From Pseudohalioglobus lutimaris (GTDB lineage: Bacteria; Pseudomonadota; Gammaproteobacteria; Pseudomonadales; Halieaceae): a stretch of 64,000 nucleotides of DNA. Under the pieces are notes generated by a model that was given only the letters and a program-made list of their open reading frames with translations, did not search any database and was not told the DNA's origin. The position numbers were made by a program, and so were the translations under genes. Each line of letters opens with the position of its first letter. Positions within the stretch are counted from its first letter, which is position 1. Location: the NCBI RefSeq assembly GCF_002866825.1, contig NZ_PKUS01000005.1, positions 62,001-126,000 on the forward strand. Reading direction: 5' to 3'. Of this stretch, positions 1 through 8,455 are shown in pieces.

Positions 1-1
1 T

Positions 2-961
2 GGACTCATAGCGGTGTTCGCTCTTGGCCGCAGCCTGTGCTCGATCAGTCACAAGGATGTGCTTGCCAAAACCGTGGACAAAGGCAGGCGTGGTTCAGTT
101 AGCGGGTTTGCAGGAAGCATCGCGGCCGCCGCTACGCTGCTGCTGGCGCTAGGCTATTCTACCGGTTGGATCCCGCTCAGCGTACCGGTGGTTGCCACCG
201 CTGTGATCCTCGGCGGCCTGCTGTGGCTTGCCGCCGCCATGGTGTTTCACTCCATCCGTGAATATCCGGGCGCGACCGCAGGAGGTATGGATGGTTTTGC
301 CGCTGTCATTTCACAGCTTGGCTTGTTGCAACGCGATGTACGTCTGCAGCGCTTGATTGTGGCCCGCGCCTTGCTGTTGTCCACAGCGCTTGCGCCGCCA
401 TTTTATATTGCGCTTAGCGGCGACCACGAATCTGGCGGGCTGGGTACGCTGGGACTCTTCATGCTGGCGTCGTCGGCGGCGAGTCTGGCGAGCTCCTATG
501 TATGGGGGCGACTAGCCGATCAATCCAGTCGTCGTGTACTGATGGTGGCGGCAGCGCTGGCGACAATGGCCAATGGCGCCGCTGCTTGTGCCGCGCTGTT
601 GATGCCCGAGCAATTGAAGTCGGCGTTCATACTGCCGGTACTGCTTTTTGTGCTGACCATCGCTCACCAGGGGGTAAGGCTTGGCCGCTCGGTCCACGTA
701 GTCGATATGGCTGATCTCGATAGCCGCGCCACCTATACTGCGCTTAGTAACTCAGTGATTGGACTGATTCTTCTGGCGGGTGGGGTTTTCGGCGTCATTG
801 CTCAGTGGTTGGGTATTGGCGTAGTGCTGGCGTTGTTCGCATTGATGGCCGCGCTGGCTGTACTGGCGGCATCGCGGCTGGACGAGGTTCAGGCGCGAGA
901 CTACAGTGCAGATTTCAGCGGCGATAGTACAGCTCACGGCGCAAAAGGGGACGGGGCATGA
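2..961 (+). CDS. MFS transporter, C-terminal part (5' end outside window)
   Basis: The reading frame is open to the first base of the window, so the GTG at 14 is probably internal and the true start lies upstream. The visible part is about 319 residues. It is dominated by hydrophobic helices separated by short polar loops, and the loop holding GRLADQSSRRVL resembles the cytoplasmic loops of major facilitator permeases. It is probably an inner-membrane transporter of the MFS fold, and no substrate can be read from the sequence. The charged C-terminus (about the last 25 residues) is cytoplasmic in the usual MFS topology. It ends 225 bp before rnk and seems to be a separate transcription unit. 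Confidence 0.7.
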   Translation, partial: GLIAVFALGRSLCSISHKDVLAKTVDKGRRGSVSGFAGSIAAAATLLLALGYSTGWIPLSVPVVATAVILGGLLWLAAAMVFHSIREYPGATAGGMDGFAAVISQLGLLQRDVRLQRLIVARALLLSTALAPPFYIALSGDHESGGLGTLGLFMLASSAASLASSYVWGRLADQSSRRVLMVAAALATMANGAAACAALLMPEQLKSAFILPVLLFVLTIAHQGVRLGRSVHVVDMADLDSRATYTALSNSVIGLILLAGGVFGVIAQWLGIGVVLALFALMAALAVLAASRLDEVQARDYSADFSGDSTAHGAKGDGA

Positions 962-1098
962 TCGGGGATCGCTTGCTATCAAGGCCGTGCTGATCACCTG
1001 GAACATCCTTGTCTCGTGCGGAAAAGGGCACTTCTGAGAGAGTTTCCGCTCAGCAGGAAAAGGCCTGTGTTTATCGTTCCAGCCTTCAATTCCTTATG

Positions 1099-1131
1099 TA
1101 TACTATGCCCCTCGGCGACCATCTGGTCGCC
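1099..1131 (+). promoter_or_regulatory. Candidate -10 box and leader hairpin before rnk
   Basis: TATACT at 1099-1104 is a good -10 hexamer about 83 bp before the rnk start, but no clear -35 precedes it. Just downstream, 1114-1120 GGCGACC and 1125-1131 GGTCGCC form a perfect 7-bp inverted repeat with an ATCT loop, which would be in the 5' leader. The function is inferred from position only. Confidence 0.35.
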
Positions 1132-1186
1132 CTAAAGACTGGCCGTGTTGGAACGGTTCAGACTAACTGATTAGCGAGAAAATCTG

Positions 1187-1597
1187 ATGGATAAGCAGCC
1201 AAGAATAGTTTTAACCTCTCAGGACCTGGATCGACTGGAGGCGCTTCTCGATACGCTTCCGACGACCACTTTCCCGGGTAAGAACGAGCTGCGGATGGAG
1301 CTTGATCGCGCCGAGGTTGTTGAGTCCCGGGAGATCCCGCCCGATGTGGTAACCATGAACAGTAAAGTGCGTTTTGCTCTTGAATCAGGTGAAGAATTTT
1401 GCCTGACGCTGGTATACCCGAAGGACATAGATGGCAGTCCCGAACGGATCTCGATACTGGCCCCGGTCGGTAGCGCTCTGTTGGGCCTGTCTGCCGGTGA
1501 GCACATCGAGTGGCCAAAGCCCGGCGGTGGCACGATAAACGTTCGTCTGGAAGAGGTGATCTATCAACCGGAACGCGCTGGCGAATTTCATCGCTAA
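1187..1597 (+). CDS. rnk: Nucleoside diphosphate kinase regulator (Rnk, GreA/B-like fold)
   Basis: This 136-residue protein has the Rnk layout: an N-terminal helical segment (IVLTSQDLDRLEALLD) and a C-terminal GreA/GreB-type domain with SRVRF-like text (NSKVRFALESGEEF), an LVYP step, and the ISILAPVGSALLGLSAGE stretch typical of the family. Family members bind RNA polymerase near the secondary channel and influence nucleoside diphosphate kinase levels. The GTGLL-type Gre active-site tip is absent, as expected for Rnk. It is monocistronic: a hairpin terminator follows 44 bp after the stop. The ATG at 1187 fits the usual family length. Confidence 0.93.
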   Translation: MDKQPRIVLTSQDLDRLEALLDTLPTTTFPGKNELRMELDRAEVVESREIPPDVVTMNSKVRFALESGEEFCLTLVYPKDIDGSPERISILAPVGSALLGLSAGEHIEWPKPGGGTINVRLEEVIYQPERAGEFHR

Positions 1598-1640
1598 GGG
1601 AAATTACTCGCCTAATTCTTTGGGCCTATAGCCTGCCATT

Positions 1641-1662
1641 ACCCGCTGCTATCGCAGCGGGT
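1641..1662 (+). terminator. Intrinsic terminator after rnk
   Basis: ACCCGCTGC (1641-1649), loop TATC, GCAGCGGGT (1654-1662): a perfect 9-bp GC-rich stem followed by ATTTCTGT. The U-tract is short, but the placement 44 bp after the rnk stop is right. Confidence 0.75.
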
Positions 1663-2258
1663 ATTTCTGTCATTCGTGGCTTTCCTTAAGCGACGTTTTC
1701 ATCTACGACAGGTGATAGTAAACACGCGAGACCCCGTCGTGCGATGGTGCGATGGTGCGATAAAGTATATCTGTGTGCTTATCAGGTGTTATCGCGCCCC
1801 CTGTGCGAATGCGACCACACCAGCAGAACCTGGCCAAACAATCGGTAGCTTACTGGCAAAAGCCAACAATTCCATCGCAGGGTCACCGCCTGCCATGCTG
1901 GGATCGTTGATGGAGAGTTTTAGTACGCGCGGGAAGATGATGGTTAGTCGCACACGTGCCCGGGGCCGGTAAGCCAGGGCCCAGCGGAGATAGCTGCCGC
2001 CTTCATGCTCGATGTTTGAGATTTGTTCAGCACGGCCCGGCACAGAATGTTCAGCATTGACCCAAGCTCGATCTCGTTGTCTCTCCCCCTGCAATAAGGC
2101 CGACGTATTCCATTTCGATGCTTCATATAATGGGATTTATGGGTGTATATTGTCCGTTTACTTGATTGCTGGCTGTCTTGTTTCCAGTGGGCAAAGGTAA
2201 GTCAGGCAGTAATAATATTTACTTATAACAATATGCCCGAAGGCGAACGGTTTGGGTC
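1663..2258. other. Intergenic region, 596 bp, no credible gene
   Basis: Short open frames exist on both strands, but none has a recognisable product, ribosome binding site or support from neighbours. It contains an 8-bp tandem repeat near 1739 and, in the last 150 bp, AT-rich sequence likely to hold the promoter of the AraC-type gene. ATTGTCCGTTTAC at 2149-2161 closely matches a sequence before the TonB receptor gene (12479-12491). Confidence 0.6.
1739..1762. repeat. 8-bp tandem repeat, three copies
   Basis: The unit GTGCGATG occurs three times head to tail (the last copy ends in A rather than G). It lies in non-coding DNA between rnk and the AraC-type gene. This is a simple slippage-type repeat with no evident function. 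Confidence 0.8.
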
Positions 2259-3284
2259 ATGACTAGAGAAATTTTTCTGGTACGCAGCGAAGTCCTGGCG
2301 GGTTTTGATGACCTGGTGCAGGAGCTTGGCGCCGACCCCAGACCCATGTATCGCCAAGTGGGCCTGACTGCAGCGCTAATGTCCAACCCGGATCATTTAG
2401 TTCCCTGTGCCAATGTTTCCGCATTGCTGGATATTGCCGCCCGGACGTTGGGCAGGGACGACTTTGGCCTGATGCTGGGTAGCCGAAGAAAGGTGTTCCA
2501 GTTTGGTTTGTTATGGCCATTGGTTGCGCACAGCCCCAGTGTGGAGCAGGCCTTGAAGGCGGCCACGAAACACTTGCACCTCCACAACCGGGGAATCCTC
2601 TGGCAACTCGATGTAGAGGGCGATCACGCCTTGCTTACGCGGGTGGACAGGGTGCCCAGTGACGTGCCAACCTTCCAGTGGGCTGTGTACAGCACCTGTT
2701 CGATGTTTATGGGGATGAAAGCCTTGTGTGGTCAACACTGGCGGCCGTCGTCCGTGGGTTTTATTCACCCGCCTCCGGCAGACAGCCACGGGTACGATCG
2801 ATTCTTTGGCGTCAAAGTTGAATTCAACAGGGAGTTCAATCTGATCGATTTTCCCGCCTCGGACCTGGGTGGAAACCTTGCTGAGCGCAATAGCAGTCTT
2901 TATAAACAGGTGAACAGGCAGATCGCGGCGTTGGAGGAGGAATACGAACGTCAGGAGGATTTTTGTTCGAAAGTGAAGTTGTTGATTGAGCAGCGTGTGC
3001 ATACTGCGGACTGCACCCAAACGGGTATCGCCGCTGTGCTGTCTATGCACCCCAAGTCACTGCAACGAGAATTGAGCTGCCGGGGTGCTACCTTTCGAGA
3101 ACTTAAAGCCGAGGTACGGCTGGATATGGCGGAGCGCTACCTGCAAGACTCGGATCTTCCGTTGACGACCATCGCGGATATGCTGGGTTTCAGCGAGTTA
3201 AGCAGCTTTTCCCATACATTCAAAAGCCGCCATCAGGTTTCTCCGGCAGTTTGGCGGGACAAGGCAAGGATCAGAAAAAAATGA
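2259..3284 (+). CDS. AraC-family transcriptional regulator (Arabinose_bd + HTH_18)
   Basis: The 341-residue protein has the length and layout of AraC regulators with an N-terminal effector-binding domain of the arabinose_bd (PF12625-like) type. Residues about 15-220 include GRDDFGLMLGSR. The C-terminal 95 residues carry two helix-turn-helix units (IAAVLSMHPKSLQRELSCRG and TTIADMLGFSELSSFSHTFK), with the closing F-x3-H-x-VSPAVWR pattern of the family. It stands at the edge of a catabolic cluster (MaoC, CaiB pair, enoyl-CoA hydratase, permease, TonB receptor), and I infer that it controls those genes. Relatives often regulate amino acid, fatty acid or aromatic catabolism. It is convergent with the MaoC gene, with 68 bp between stops. 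Confidence 0.88.
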   Translation: MTREIFLVRSEVLAGFDDLVQELGADPRPMYRQVGLTAALMSNPDHLVPCANVSALLDIAARTLGRDDFGLMLGSRRKVFQFGLLWPLVAHSPSVEQALKAATKHLHLHNRGILWQLDVEGDHALLTRVDRVPSDVPTFQWAVYSTCSMFMGMKALCGQHWRPSSVGFIHPPPADSHGYDRFFGVKVEFNREFNLIDFPASDLGGNLAERNSSLYKQVNRQIAALEEEYERQEDFCSKVKLLIEQRVHTADCTQTGIAAVLSMHPKSLQRELSCRGATFRELKAEVRLDMAERYLQDSDLPLTTIADMLGFSELSSFSHTFKSRHQVSPAVWRDKARIRKK

Positions 3285-3352
3285 CGGATGTCAGCAGCTT
3301 CGGTGGTTACATCAAGTAGCTGCTCTTTACCCTGTGATTGCCCCGCAGCAGC

Positions 3353-3814
3353 TCAGGTCTTCTGGGCGCTCCGTTTTTCGACAATGATGACATGTTCGGC
3401 ATACATGACCACCTCGTCGTGCTGGTTGGTCACCTCTTTCGCTTCGATCAAGATGCCGTGACCCGGCTGCTTGGCGTGATCCTCTTTCGACAGGATCTTG
3501 ACGTTGACTTTAATCGTATCCCCTGCAAAAACAGGTCTGGGATACCGAATTTTATTGTAGCCGTACGACATGCCGTGGGGGTTCAATGGTTGGGAGGACA
3601 CGGTTAGCCCGATGGCAATCGCGAACGTCATGGTGCCGTGAGCGACTATTTTCTTGAAAGGTTGTGTTTTGCAGAACTCGGCATCAGTGTGGTGCGGCAT
3701 AAAGTCACCTGAATGCCCGGCGTGAAAAACGATATCGGCTTCGGTGATCGTTCTGGCATGAGTCACGCGGGATGAACCGATCTCGAAGTCTTCGAAAAAT
3801 ACAGGGAAGTCCAT
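3353..3814 (-). CDS. MaoC-like (hot-dog fold) enoyl-CoA hydratase / dehydratase
   Basis: The 153 residues show the MaoC/R-hydratase signature. Asp37 and His42 sit in SGDFMPHHTD, matching the catalytic D-x4-H pair of R-specific enoyl-CoA hydratases (GDFNPLH in PhaJ). AHGTMTFAIAIGL and RPVFAGDTIKVNVKI are conserved hot-dog elements. It probably hydrates a 2-enoyl-CoA intermediate in the cytoplasm. It is transcribed toward the AraC gene, away from the GH88-like gene, with 126 bp between it and that gene's stop. The ATG at 3814 follows a GGAG-like ribosome site. A TATTGTTC motif lies just upstream (3825-3832), similar to one before the second CaiB gene. Confidence 0.88.
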   Translation of the reverse strand: MDFPVFFEDFEIGSSRVTHARTITEADIVFHAGHSGDFMPHHTDAEFCKTQPFKKIVAHGTMTFAIAIGLTVSSQPLNPHGMSYGYNKIRYPRPVFAGDTIKVNVKILSKEDHAKQPGHGILIEAKEVTNQHDEVVMYAEHVIIVEKRSAQKT

Positions 3815-3912
3815 TTTACGCTCCTATTGTTCTACGTTTGCGCATCAGGGCATTCGGCACCTAAAGAAAGCCGAGGAAATGTCCCTCCTCGTATCCCTTG
3901 TTAATCGCTGAA

Positions 3913-3932
3913 TGCCACCAACGCGGGTGGTA
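3913..3932 (-). terminator. Weak hairpin after the GH88-like gene
   Basis: CCACC (3915-3919) and GGTGG (3926-3930), with flanking wobble and A-T pairs, can form a 7-bp stem just after the stop of the minus-strand glycosidase gene. There is no good U-tract, so termination here is uncertain. Confidence 0.25.
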
Positions 3933-3940
3933 TTCCCCGA

Positions 3941-5095
3941 TCAGCTGGCTAAGCCTTTCTTCTCCAGACAGTACAGGGCTTCCATCAAATAGAAATCGCC
4001 CCAGATCAGCTCGTTCCTCTCGGCAACGTGTTTTCTACCGTTCATGCAACCGTCAAGCAGCATGCCCACAGGGCGATTATCCTGATCGTCGATGGGTGTG
4101 AGGTGTTTGCACAGGCTCTCCAGCATCGGGTCGAGGCGGTCGATAAACGGTTTGGCTTCTTCCGGCACCGGGTCCATTACGGCCAAACGCGCCAGTGCCG
4201 AACAGACAATGGCAGAGGACGATGTCTCCAGCGGGGCGTCCGGGTTGGGATCATTGAAATCCCAGGGAGGAATGTCCGCGCCCACTCTGTCCCACCAGTA
4301 ATCAAACAGCTTCCCTGCCACACTCAGGTAATGCGTGTTACGGGTATGTTCATAGCCCCATAAGTTCCCGGCGATTGCCCAGGATTGACCTCTTGTCCAG
4401 CAAGAATCATCAGCGTAGCCAAGTAGCGTTGGCAACTCGGCGATCAATTCACCGGTATGCCAGTCAAACATGATGTTTTCTATCGTCGAGCCGTCTTCAC
4501 GGATAAAGTGCTCCTCCAGCACCTTTAGCATTCGCTCCGCTCCAATCCGGAAGGTCTCGTCGCCGGTTTCTTTCCAGGCCCACCAATCGAGGATAAGAGG
4601 AGGGTGAACATTATCCACACAGATCGTGTTGCGCGACAGGGCGCCTGCGGCCACTTCATCGGTAAACTCCACGGCCCCCAGTACCTGGCATTCACTGCCC
4701 ACCGGCATGGCGCCATTGCCTTTATTTGCGCTGGCGCGCAATGTCCAGGCCGCAGCCAGGGCCAGCGTGCGCATATGCTCGTCCCCCGTGGTTGCATACA
4801 AGCGTGCCGCTGAATAGGCAAAACGATGGCCACGGAACATGTCATCCAGTTCCAGCTTGTGGCGAATGGCCTCGGTGCGACTGAAAGCTTCTTCAATCAG
4901 TTCCGGGCGATCAAGTAACTCGCCGGTCATGCGCAGCATGTCGACCCAGTGACCATCGACCCAGTCCCCGGTAGGAACGGTATTCCACTTACCTGTTTCA
5001 GGGTCTGCATTGTGTGCCCAGGCATCACCTATTTGCTCGCGGGTGCTCAGTACGCGCTGGCACAGCAGGTCCAGTGCTTTTGCTCGATCGGCCAT
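3941..5095 (-). CDS. Glycoside hydrolase family 88/105-like protein
   Basis: The 384-residue protein has an alpha/alpha-barrel style sequence with the hallmark WTRGQSWA (residues 233-240) of unsaturated glucuronyl/rhamnogalacturonyl hydrolases. CVDNVHPPLILDWWA (159-173) aligns by eye with the IIDNMMNLPLLLWA segment, so Asp161 would match the catalytic Asp149 of Bacillus UGL. The other conserved aspartate, in THDIGFLY of UGL, seems to be missing: the equivalent stretch here reads FRGHRFAY. No signal peptide is visible, so it should be cytoplasmic. A GGAG site precedes the ATG. Its place among CoA-dependent catabolic genes is unusual and suggests a glycosylated or uronic-acid-bearing substrate. 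The exact substrate is unknown, and the activity may differ from the classical family. Confidence 0.78.
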   Translation of the reverse strand: MADRAKALDLLCQRVLSTREQIGDAWAHNADPETGKWNTVPTGDWVDGHWVDMLRMTGELLDRPELIEEAFSRTEAIRHKLELDDMFRGHRFAYSAARLYATTGDEHMRTLALAAAWTLRASANKGNGAMPVGSECQVLGAVEFTDEVAAGALSRNTICVDNVHPPLILDWWAWKETGDETFRIGAERMLKVLEEHFIREDGSTIENIMFDWHTGELIAELPTLLGYADDSCWTRGQSWAIAGNLWGYEHTRNTHYLSVAGKLFDYWWDRVGADIPPWDFNDPNPDAPLETSSSAIVCSALARLAVMDPVPEEAKPFIDRLDPMLESLCKHLTPIDDQDNRPVGMLLDGCMNGRKHVAERNELIWGDFYLMEALYCLEKKGLAS

Positions 5096-5113
5096 CAGAC
5101 TTCTCCGGGTTGA

Positions 5114-5171
5114 ATGTTTGGAGTCTTATTATTACGCCGCGCTGTCTGACTGCGCTTGATATGAGAGGACA
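5114..5171. promoter_or_regulatory. Promoter-region element repeated at 8456-8512
   Basis: Just upstream of the GH88-like gene. About 44 of 57 aligned positions match 8456-8512 in the same plus-strand orientation, with one gap. Shared blocks include ATGTTTG, TTATT, GCTGT, TTGAT, TGAG and GGACA. It is probably a shared promoter/operator block of the catabolic island. Confidence 0.5.
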
Positions 5172-5276
5172 AGCCTTCGGCGGCTTATAACCCGGTTTCA
5201 GGTCTGACATCCATTCGTATCACGCGTAGCGTGCCCCCGCGTTATATGAATCAAATAATGGCAGTTCACTCACTGC

Positions 5277-5486
5277 CTACTGCAGTGAGGTTTCCGTGAC
5301 ACCGAGGCGAGCGCATATATCCCGAAACAGGCGTCGCGCTCTCTCGGGCTCGGACAGGCGCCCCTTGGCGAACCCCTCTTCAATGGCCATTCTGGCTCTG
5401 CCCCATTCGCCGTTGGCCAGATAGCGTTCGGCCAGGCTGATATGCAGATCGCCACCGCTGGTCTTACGACATAATAAATCTATCAC
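5277..5486 (-). CDS. Small helical (TPR-like) protein of unknown function
   Basis: A 69-residue protein starting at GTG with GAGGG about 8 bp upstream. The central part (ISLAERYLANGEWGRARMAI then EEGFAKGRLSEPERARRLF) looks like a helix-turn-helix TPR-type repeat: A, Y, A, L and A at the usual spacing, and strongly amphipathic. Composition and codon use look coding, and the frame is free of stops across the gene. It lies between CaiB-1 and the GH88-like gene on the same strand and may be cotranscribed. I recognise no named family. Its role, perhaps as a small protein-interaction module, is open. Confidence 0.55.
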   Translation of the reverse strand: MIDLLCRKTSGGDLHISLAERYLANGEWGRARMAIEEGFAKGRLSEPERARRLFRDICARLGVTETSLQ

Positions 5487-5620
5487 TACGTTAACCCTCT
5501 CACGAGGCTGCCGCGTACCCGGGCAGCTGCAAAAGCCTCTCGAATCTCAGCCGATAAATCTGCAGCCAACGCGGTCGGTAACTGTTTCCCGCAATACCGC
5601 CCGGCGACACAGGTAGCTAC

Positions 5621-6829
5621 TTACCTGGCAATGCCGACCACGCCAGCCGCGGCCATGGCGTGGATTTCTTCTTCGCTGTAACCAATGGCCATCAATTCGG
5701 CCAGTGAGTTACCGCCTATCTCCGGTGGTTTCTGCGGTTTGATCTTTTCCATGCCGTCCAGTTGAATCGGGTTGTCTATGGTGCGGATACCCTCACAGCC
5801 CTCGACCTCCGGGAAGCAGCCATTGGCAATCATGTGCTCATCCTCCGCACACTCCGCAGCGGTTTTCATGACGCCGTGGTTGACGCCGCGCTGCTTGAAG
5901 CGCGTTTCGACTTCGGCAAGATCCATGGTGGCGATAACATTCTGCAGTTGGTCCCACAGTGCCCGGGCATTTTGTGTGCGCAGCTCGGCCGTTGTGAAGC
6001 GCGCATCGGTTTTAAGGTGCTCTGCGCCGAGGGCTTCTACCACCCCTGCAGCGTTGTTTGGATTGATCTCATTGATGAGCACAAAGCGTTCATCCCGGGT
6101 CTTGTAGATGGCACCCATGACCGCCTGTGGCCACTCGTCTCTGAGGTATTTCTCCATGGGTGGCGCGCCGACAAGGGCCGCCTGCATCATGGACGAATTA
6201 GCCCAGAGACCATTGTTCATCAGCGAGGTGCTAACCCGGGTGCCTTTACCGGTACGCTCTTTGTTAAAGAGGCCCATCATGATGCCGGCGAACAGGGTTG
6301 TGGCGGTAAACGTATCGCCAAGACCTATGGGTTGCATAACCGGATCACCATCTTTGGCACGGAATTGCTCCGACAGACCACAGCGCGCATACCACGCCGT
6401 GACGTCAAAGCCTGGTAGGTCCTTGTCGGGCCCGTTCAGCCCGAAGCCATTGATCCACGCGTAGATGATTTCCGGTTTCACTTCACGGATGGCCTCATAG
6501 GTGTGCGCACAATCACTCTGTACCTTGAGGGGAGAGTTGGTCAAAAATACGTCCGCAGTTTCCACAAGCTTATGCAGCACTGCCTGTGCTTCGGGCTTCT
6601 TCAGGTCCAGCGCGACTGACTTCTTTGAGCGATTCCGTATAAAAGTCGTGTACGGGATCTGGCTCGGTGGCATTGGGTGAATCAGGTGACCGAATCGCCA
6701 GGGATCCCCGGTAGGCGGCTCGACTTTTATCACCTCGGCGCCAAAATCCGCCAGCATCACGCCCCCCGATGGCCCTGCGGCCATGGAGGCCACCTCAATC
6801 ACCTTGATACCTTTTAGCACCGCTTCCAT
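5621..6829 (-). CDS. CaiB/BaiF family CoA-transferase (paralog 1)
   Basis: The 402 residues match a class III CoA-transferase end to end. The N-terminal Rossmann part carries LADFGAEVIKVEPPTGDPWR, and Asp172 in GLGDTF corresponds to the Asp169 that forms the acyl-anhydride in formyl-CoA transferase. RTGKGTRVSTSLMNNGLW is the conserved region after it. The family moves CoA between carboxylic acids without free-CoA release, which would here activate the imported substrate or a pathway acid. It is about half identical by eye to the gene at 8635-9849, even sharing the DEHMIANGCFPEVEG block. Start ATG at 6829. An inverted repeat in its upstream region (6864-6882) may be an operator. Confidence 0.92.
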   Translation of the reverse strand: MEAVLKGIKVIEVASMAAGPSGGVMLADFGAEVIKVEPPTGDPWRFGHLIHPMPPSQIPYTTFIRNRSKKSVALDLKKPEAQAVLHKLVETADVFLTNSPLKVQSDCAHTYEAIREVKPEIIYAWINGFGLNGPDKDLPGFDVTAWYARCGLSEQFRAKDGDPVMQPIGLGDTFTATTLFAGIMMGLFNKERTGKGTRVSTSLMNNGLWANSSMMQAALVGAPPMEKYLRDEWPQAVMGAIYKTRDERFVLINEINPNNAAGVVEALGAEHLKTDARFTTAELRTQNARALWDQLQNVIATMDLAEVETRFKQRGVNHGVMKTAAECAEDEHMIANGCFPEVEGCEGIRTIDNPIQLDGMEKIKPQKPPEIGGNSLAELMAIGYSEEEIHAMAAAGVVGIAR

Positions 6830-6863
6830 TTTTCTTTCCCTACTGTGTCAGATTTGTGTAAAT

Positions 6864-6882
6864 CGTTGCGTACAACGCAACG
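6864..6882. promoter_or_regulatory. 7-bp palindrome upstream of CaiB-1
   Basis: CGTTGCG (6864-6870) and CGCAACG (6876-6882) are perfect inverted arms around TACAA, 35 bp before the CaiB-1 start and between it and the permease stop. It could be an operator or a leader hairpin. Confidence 0.4.
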
Positions 6883-6916
6883 TCCATCTCGCGTATTTAT
6901 CTCTGTGACCTTGCTA

Positions 6917-8296
6917 TCAGAGCAGCGCCACCACGCCCATCACGCACAGGGTGGCGAAGACGGGTATAACCACCGTGATCATGCCGACATCCCTGTAAGC
7001 CTCCTTGTGGGTGAGGCCGGTAATCGTCAGCATCGCGACAATGGCGCCACAGTGGGGCAGCGAGTCGAAACCACCGCTGGCCATGATGGAGATGCGGTGC
7101 AGCGCGCCGGGGCTGATGCCCATTTCGAGGTAGGCCGGCGCCATGGTCTCCATGAATATCTGCAGACCGCCGGAAGAAGAGCCGGTGATCGCCGATACCA
7201 GGCTCACCGAGGTAAACATCGACAGTAGCGGCGGTAGCCCGAAGTCCAGCATAACCCGGGTAAAACTTTCAAAACCAACGGTGTGGGTCACCACGCCCCC
7301 GAAGCCAATCACCGCCGAGGTGTTGACCAGCGGCAGCATGGCATCCTGTGCGCCATTGCCGGCAATCACCAATGCATCGCGTCGCACCAGCGGAAACAGG
7401 AAGATCGCCAACAGTGTGCCCAGCGCCAGGGCAATACAGGGCCAGACGATGGGCTGGCGGGAGGCAAAGCGCAGTAACTCGAATGGCCAGGCTGCCGATG
7501 ACAGTGTGGCCTCATCCAGGAGCCCCGTGAAAAGGCGAGGCAGCATGATCGTCAACAGCACCAGCGCCAGGGGCATAATGGCGACGGTAGCCGGCGGGTG
7601 TTGCGCGTCGTCTTCAGTGGCGTTGGCGATGCGATCCAGCGGCCCGGGTACGAAGTGCTCTCCGTTCAGGGCAGCCAGCAAACGCTGGCGTTCCAGATAC
7701 CACATGCCGCCGCCGAACATGATCGCAGCACCCATCAAGCCCAGCCAGCCGCCGGCAAAGAGGTCAGTCTCCAGCGCCACTGCGGCAATCACGTTCTGCA
7801 CCGAGGGGGTGCCGGGGAGGGCGGTAAGGGTGAAGGTGCCTGCGCCCAGGGCCAGTGCCGCACAGAACAGGCGCTTGGGAATGTCCGCCTCCTTGAGCAG
7901 CCGCAGCCCCAGGGGGTACATTGCAAAAATGACGACAAATGCCACGACGCCACCATAGGTCAACAGGCCGCAGGACAGTGTGGTAATCCACAGGGCGCGG
8001 TGAGCCCCCAGCCGTTTGACCAGCGCCAGCGCGATACTGGCCGCGGCGTGGCTGTCGCCCATCACGCGACCGAATACGGCCCCGGCGGTAAACAGTAGGA
8101 AAAATTTCCCCGCAAAGGTGAAGGCGCCAAGGGGCCCGAAAGAAAAATACTCAGTGATACCCTGGGCGAGCGGCAGGCCATTGGTAGCAATGACCAGCAG
8201 AGAACTCAGTATCGCCGCCAATACGATGTTGACGCCGCGCAGGGCAAGCCAGACAAGGAGCGCGACACCGCCCAACAATCCTAAATATTCTATCAA
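6917..8296 (-). CDS. GntP-family permease
   Basis: A 459-residue integral membrane protein with about 12 hydrophobic segments. It has the GntP layout: a hydrophobic N-terminus (LGLLGGVALLVWLALRGVNI), the FTAGAVFGRVMGDSHAA block, the ALPGTPSVQN signature seen in GntP-type gluconate and hydroxy acid transporters, and SAITGSSSGGLQIFMETMAP near the end. The family are inner-membrane symporters for sugar acids and hydroxy- or keto-acids. The probable start is TTG at 8296 with AGAGGG 8 bp upstream. It is followed on the same strand by CaiB-1, whose start is 87 bp past the permease stop. I infer that it imports the acid that one of the CoA-transferases then activates. Confidence 0.88.
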   Translation of the reverse strand: MIEYLGLLGGVALLVWLALRGVNIVLAAILSSLLVIATNGLPLAQGITEYFSFGPLGAFTFAGKFFLLFTAGAVFGRVMGDSHAAASIALALVKRLGAHRALWITTLSCGLLTYGGVVAFVVIFAMYPLGLRLLKEADIPKRLFCAALALGAGTFTLTALPGTPSVQNVIAAVALETDLFAGGWLGLMGAAIMFGGGMWYLERQRLLAALNGEHFVPGPLDRIANATEDDAQHPPATVAIMPLALVLLTIMLPRLFTGLLDEATLSSAAWPFELLRFASRQPIVWPCIALALGTLLAIFLFPLVRRDALVIAGNGAQDAMLPLVNTSAVIGFGGVVTHTVGFESFTRVMLDFGLPPLLSMFTSVSLVSAITGSSSGGLQIFMETMAPAYLEMGISPGALHRISIMASGGFDSLPHCGAIVAMLTITGLTHKEAYRDVGMITVVIPVFATLCVMGVVALL

Positions 8297-8455
8297 CTGA
8301 CCAGCCCTCTATTTTTATTGCAGTATCGGGTTCCCGGTAAAGGGTAATTGCCCCCGACCGGCTCGATGCTGTGCGCAACCTGCGTGCTGCCAGTCATGCA
8401 GTGGTTTGCAGAATGTCAGTCAGCGGCCATCGAACGCGCTCCCGGTCCGAGATGG

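Noticed and set aside
1676-2126. Open frames of about 60-100 residues on both strands between rnk and the AraC-type gene
   Set aside because: No ribosome sites, no recognisable protein pattern, and frames on both strands compete. Treated as non-coding.
5025-5210. 61-residue minus-strand frame over the start of the GH88-like gene
   Set aside because: Overlaps a well supported gene start and promoter block; no coding features.
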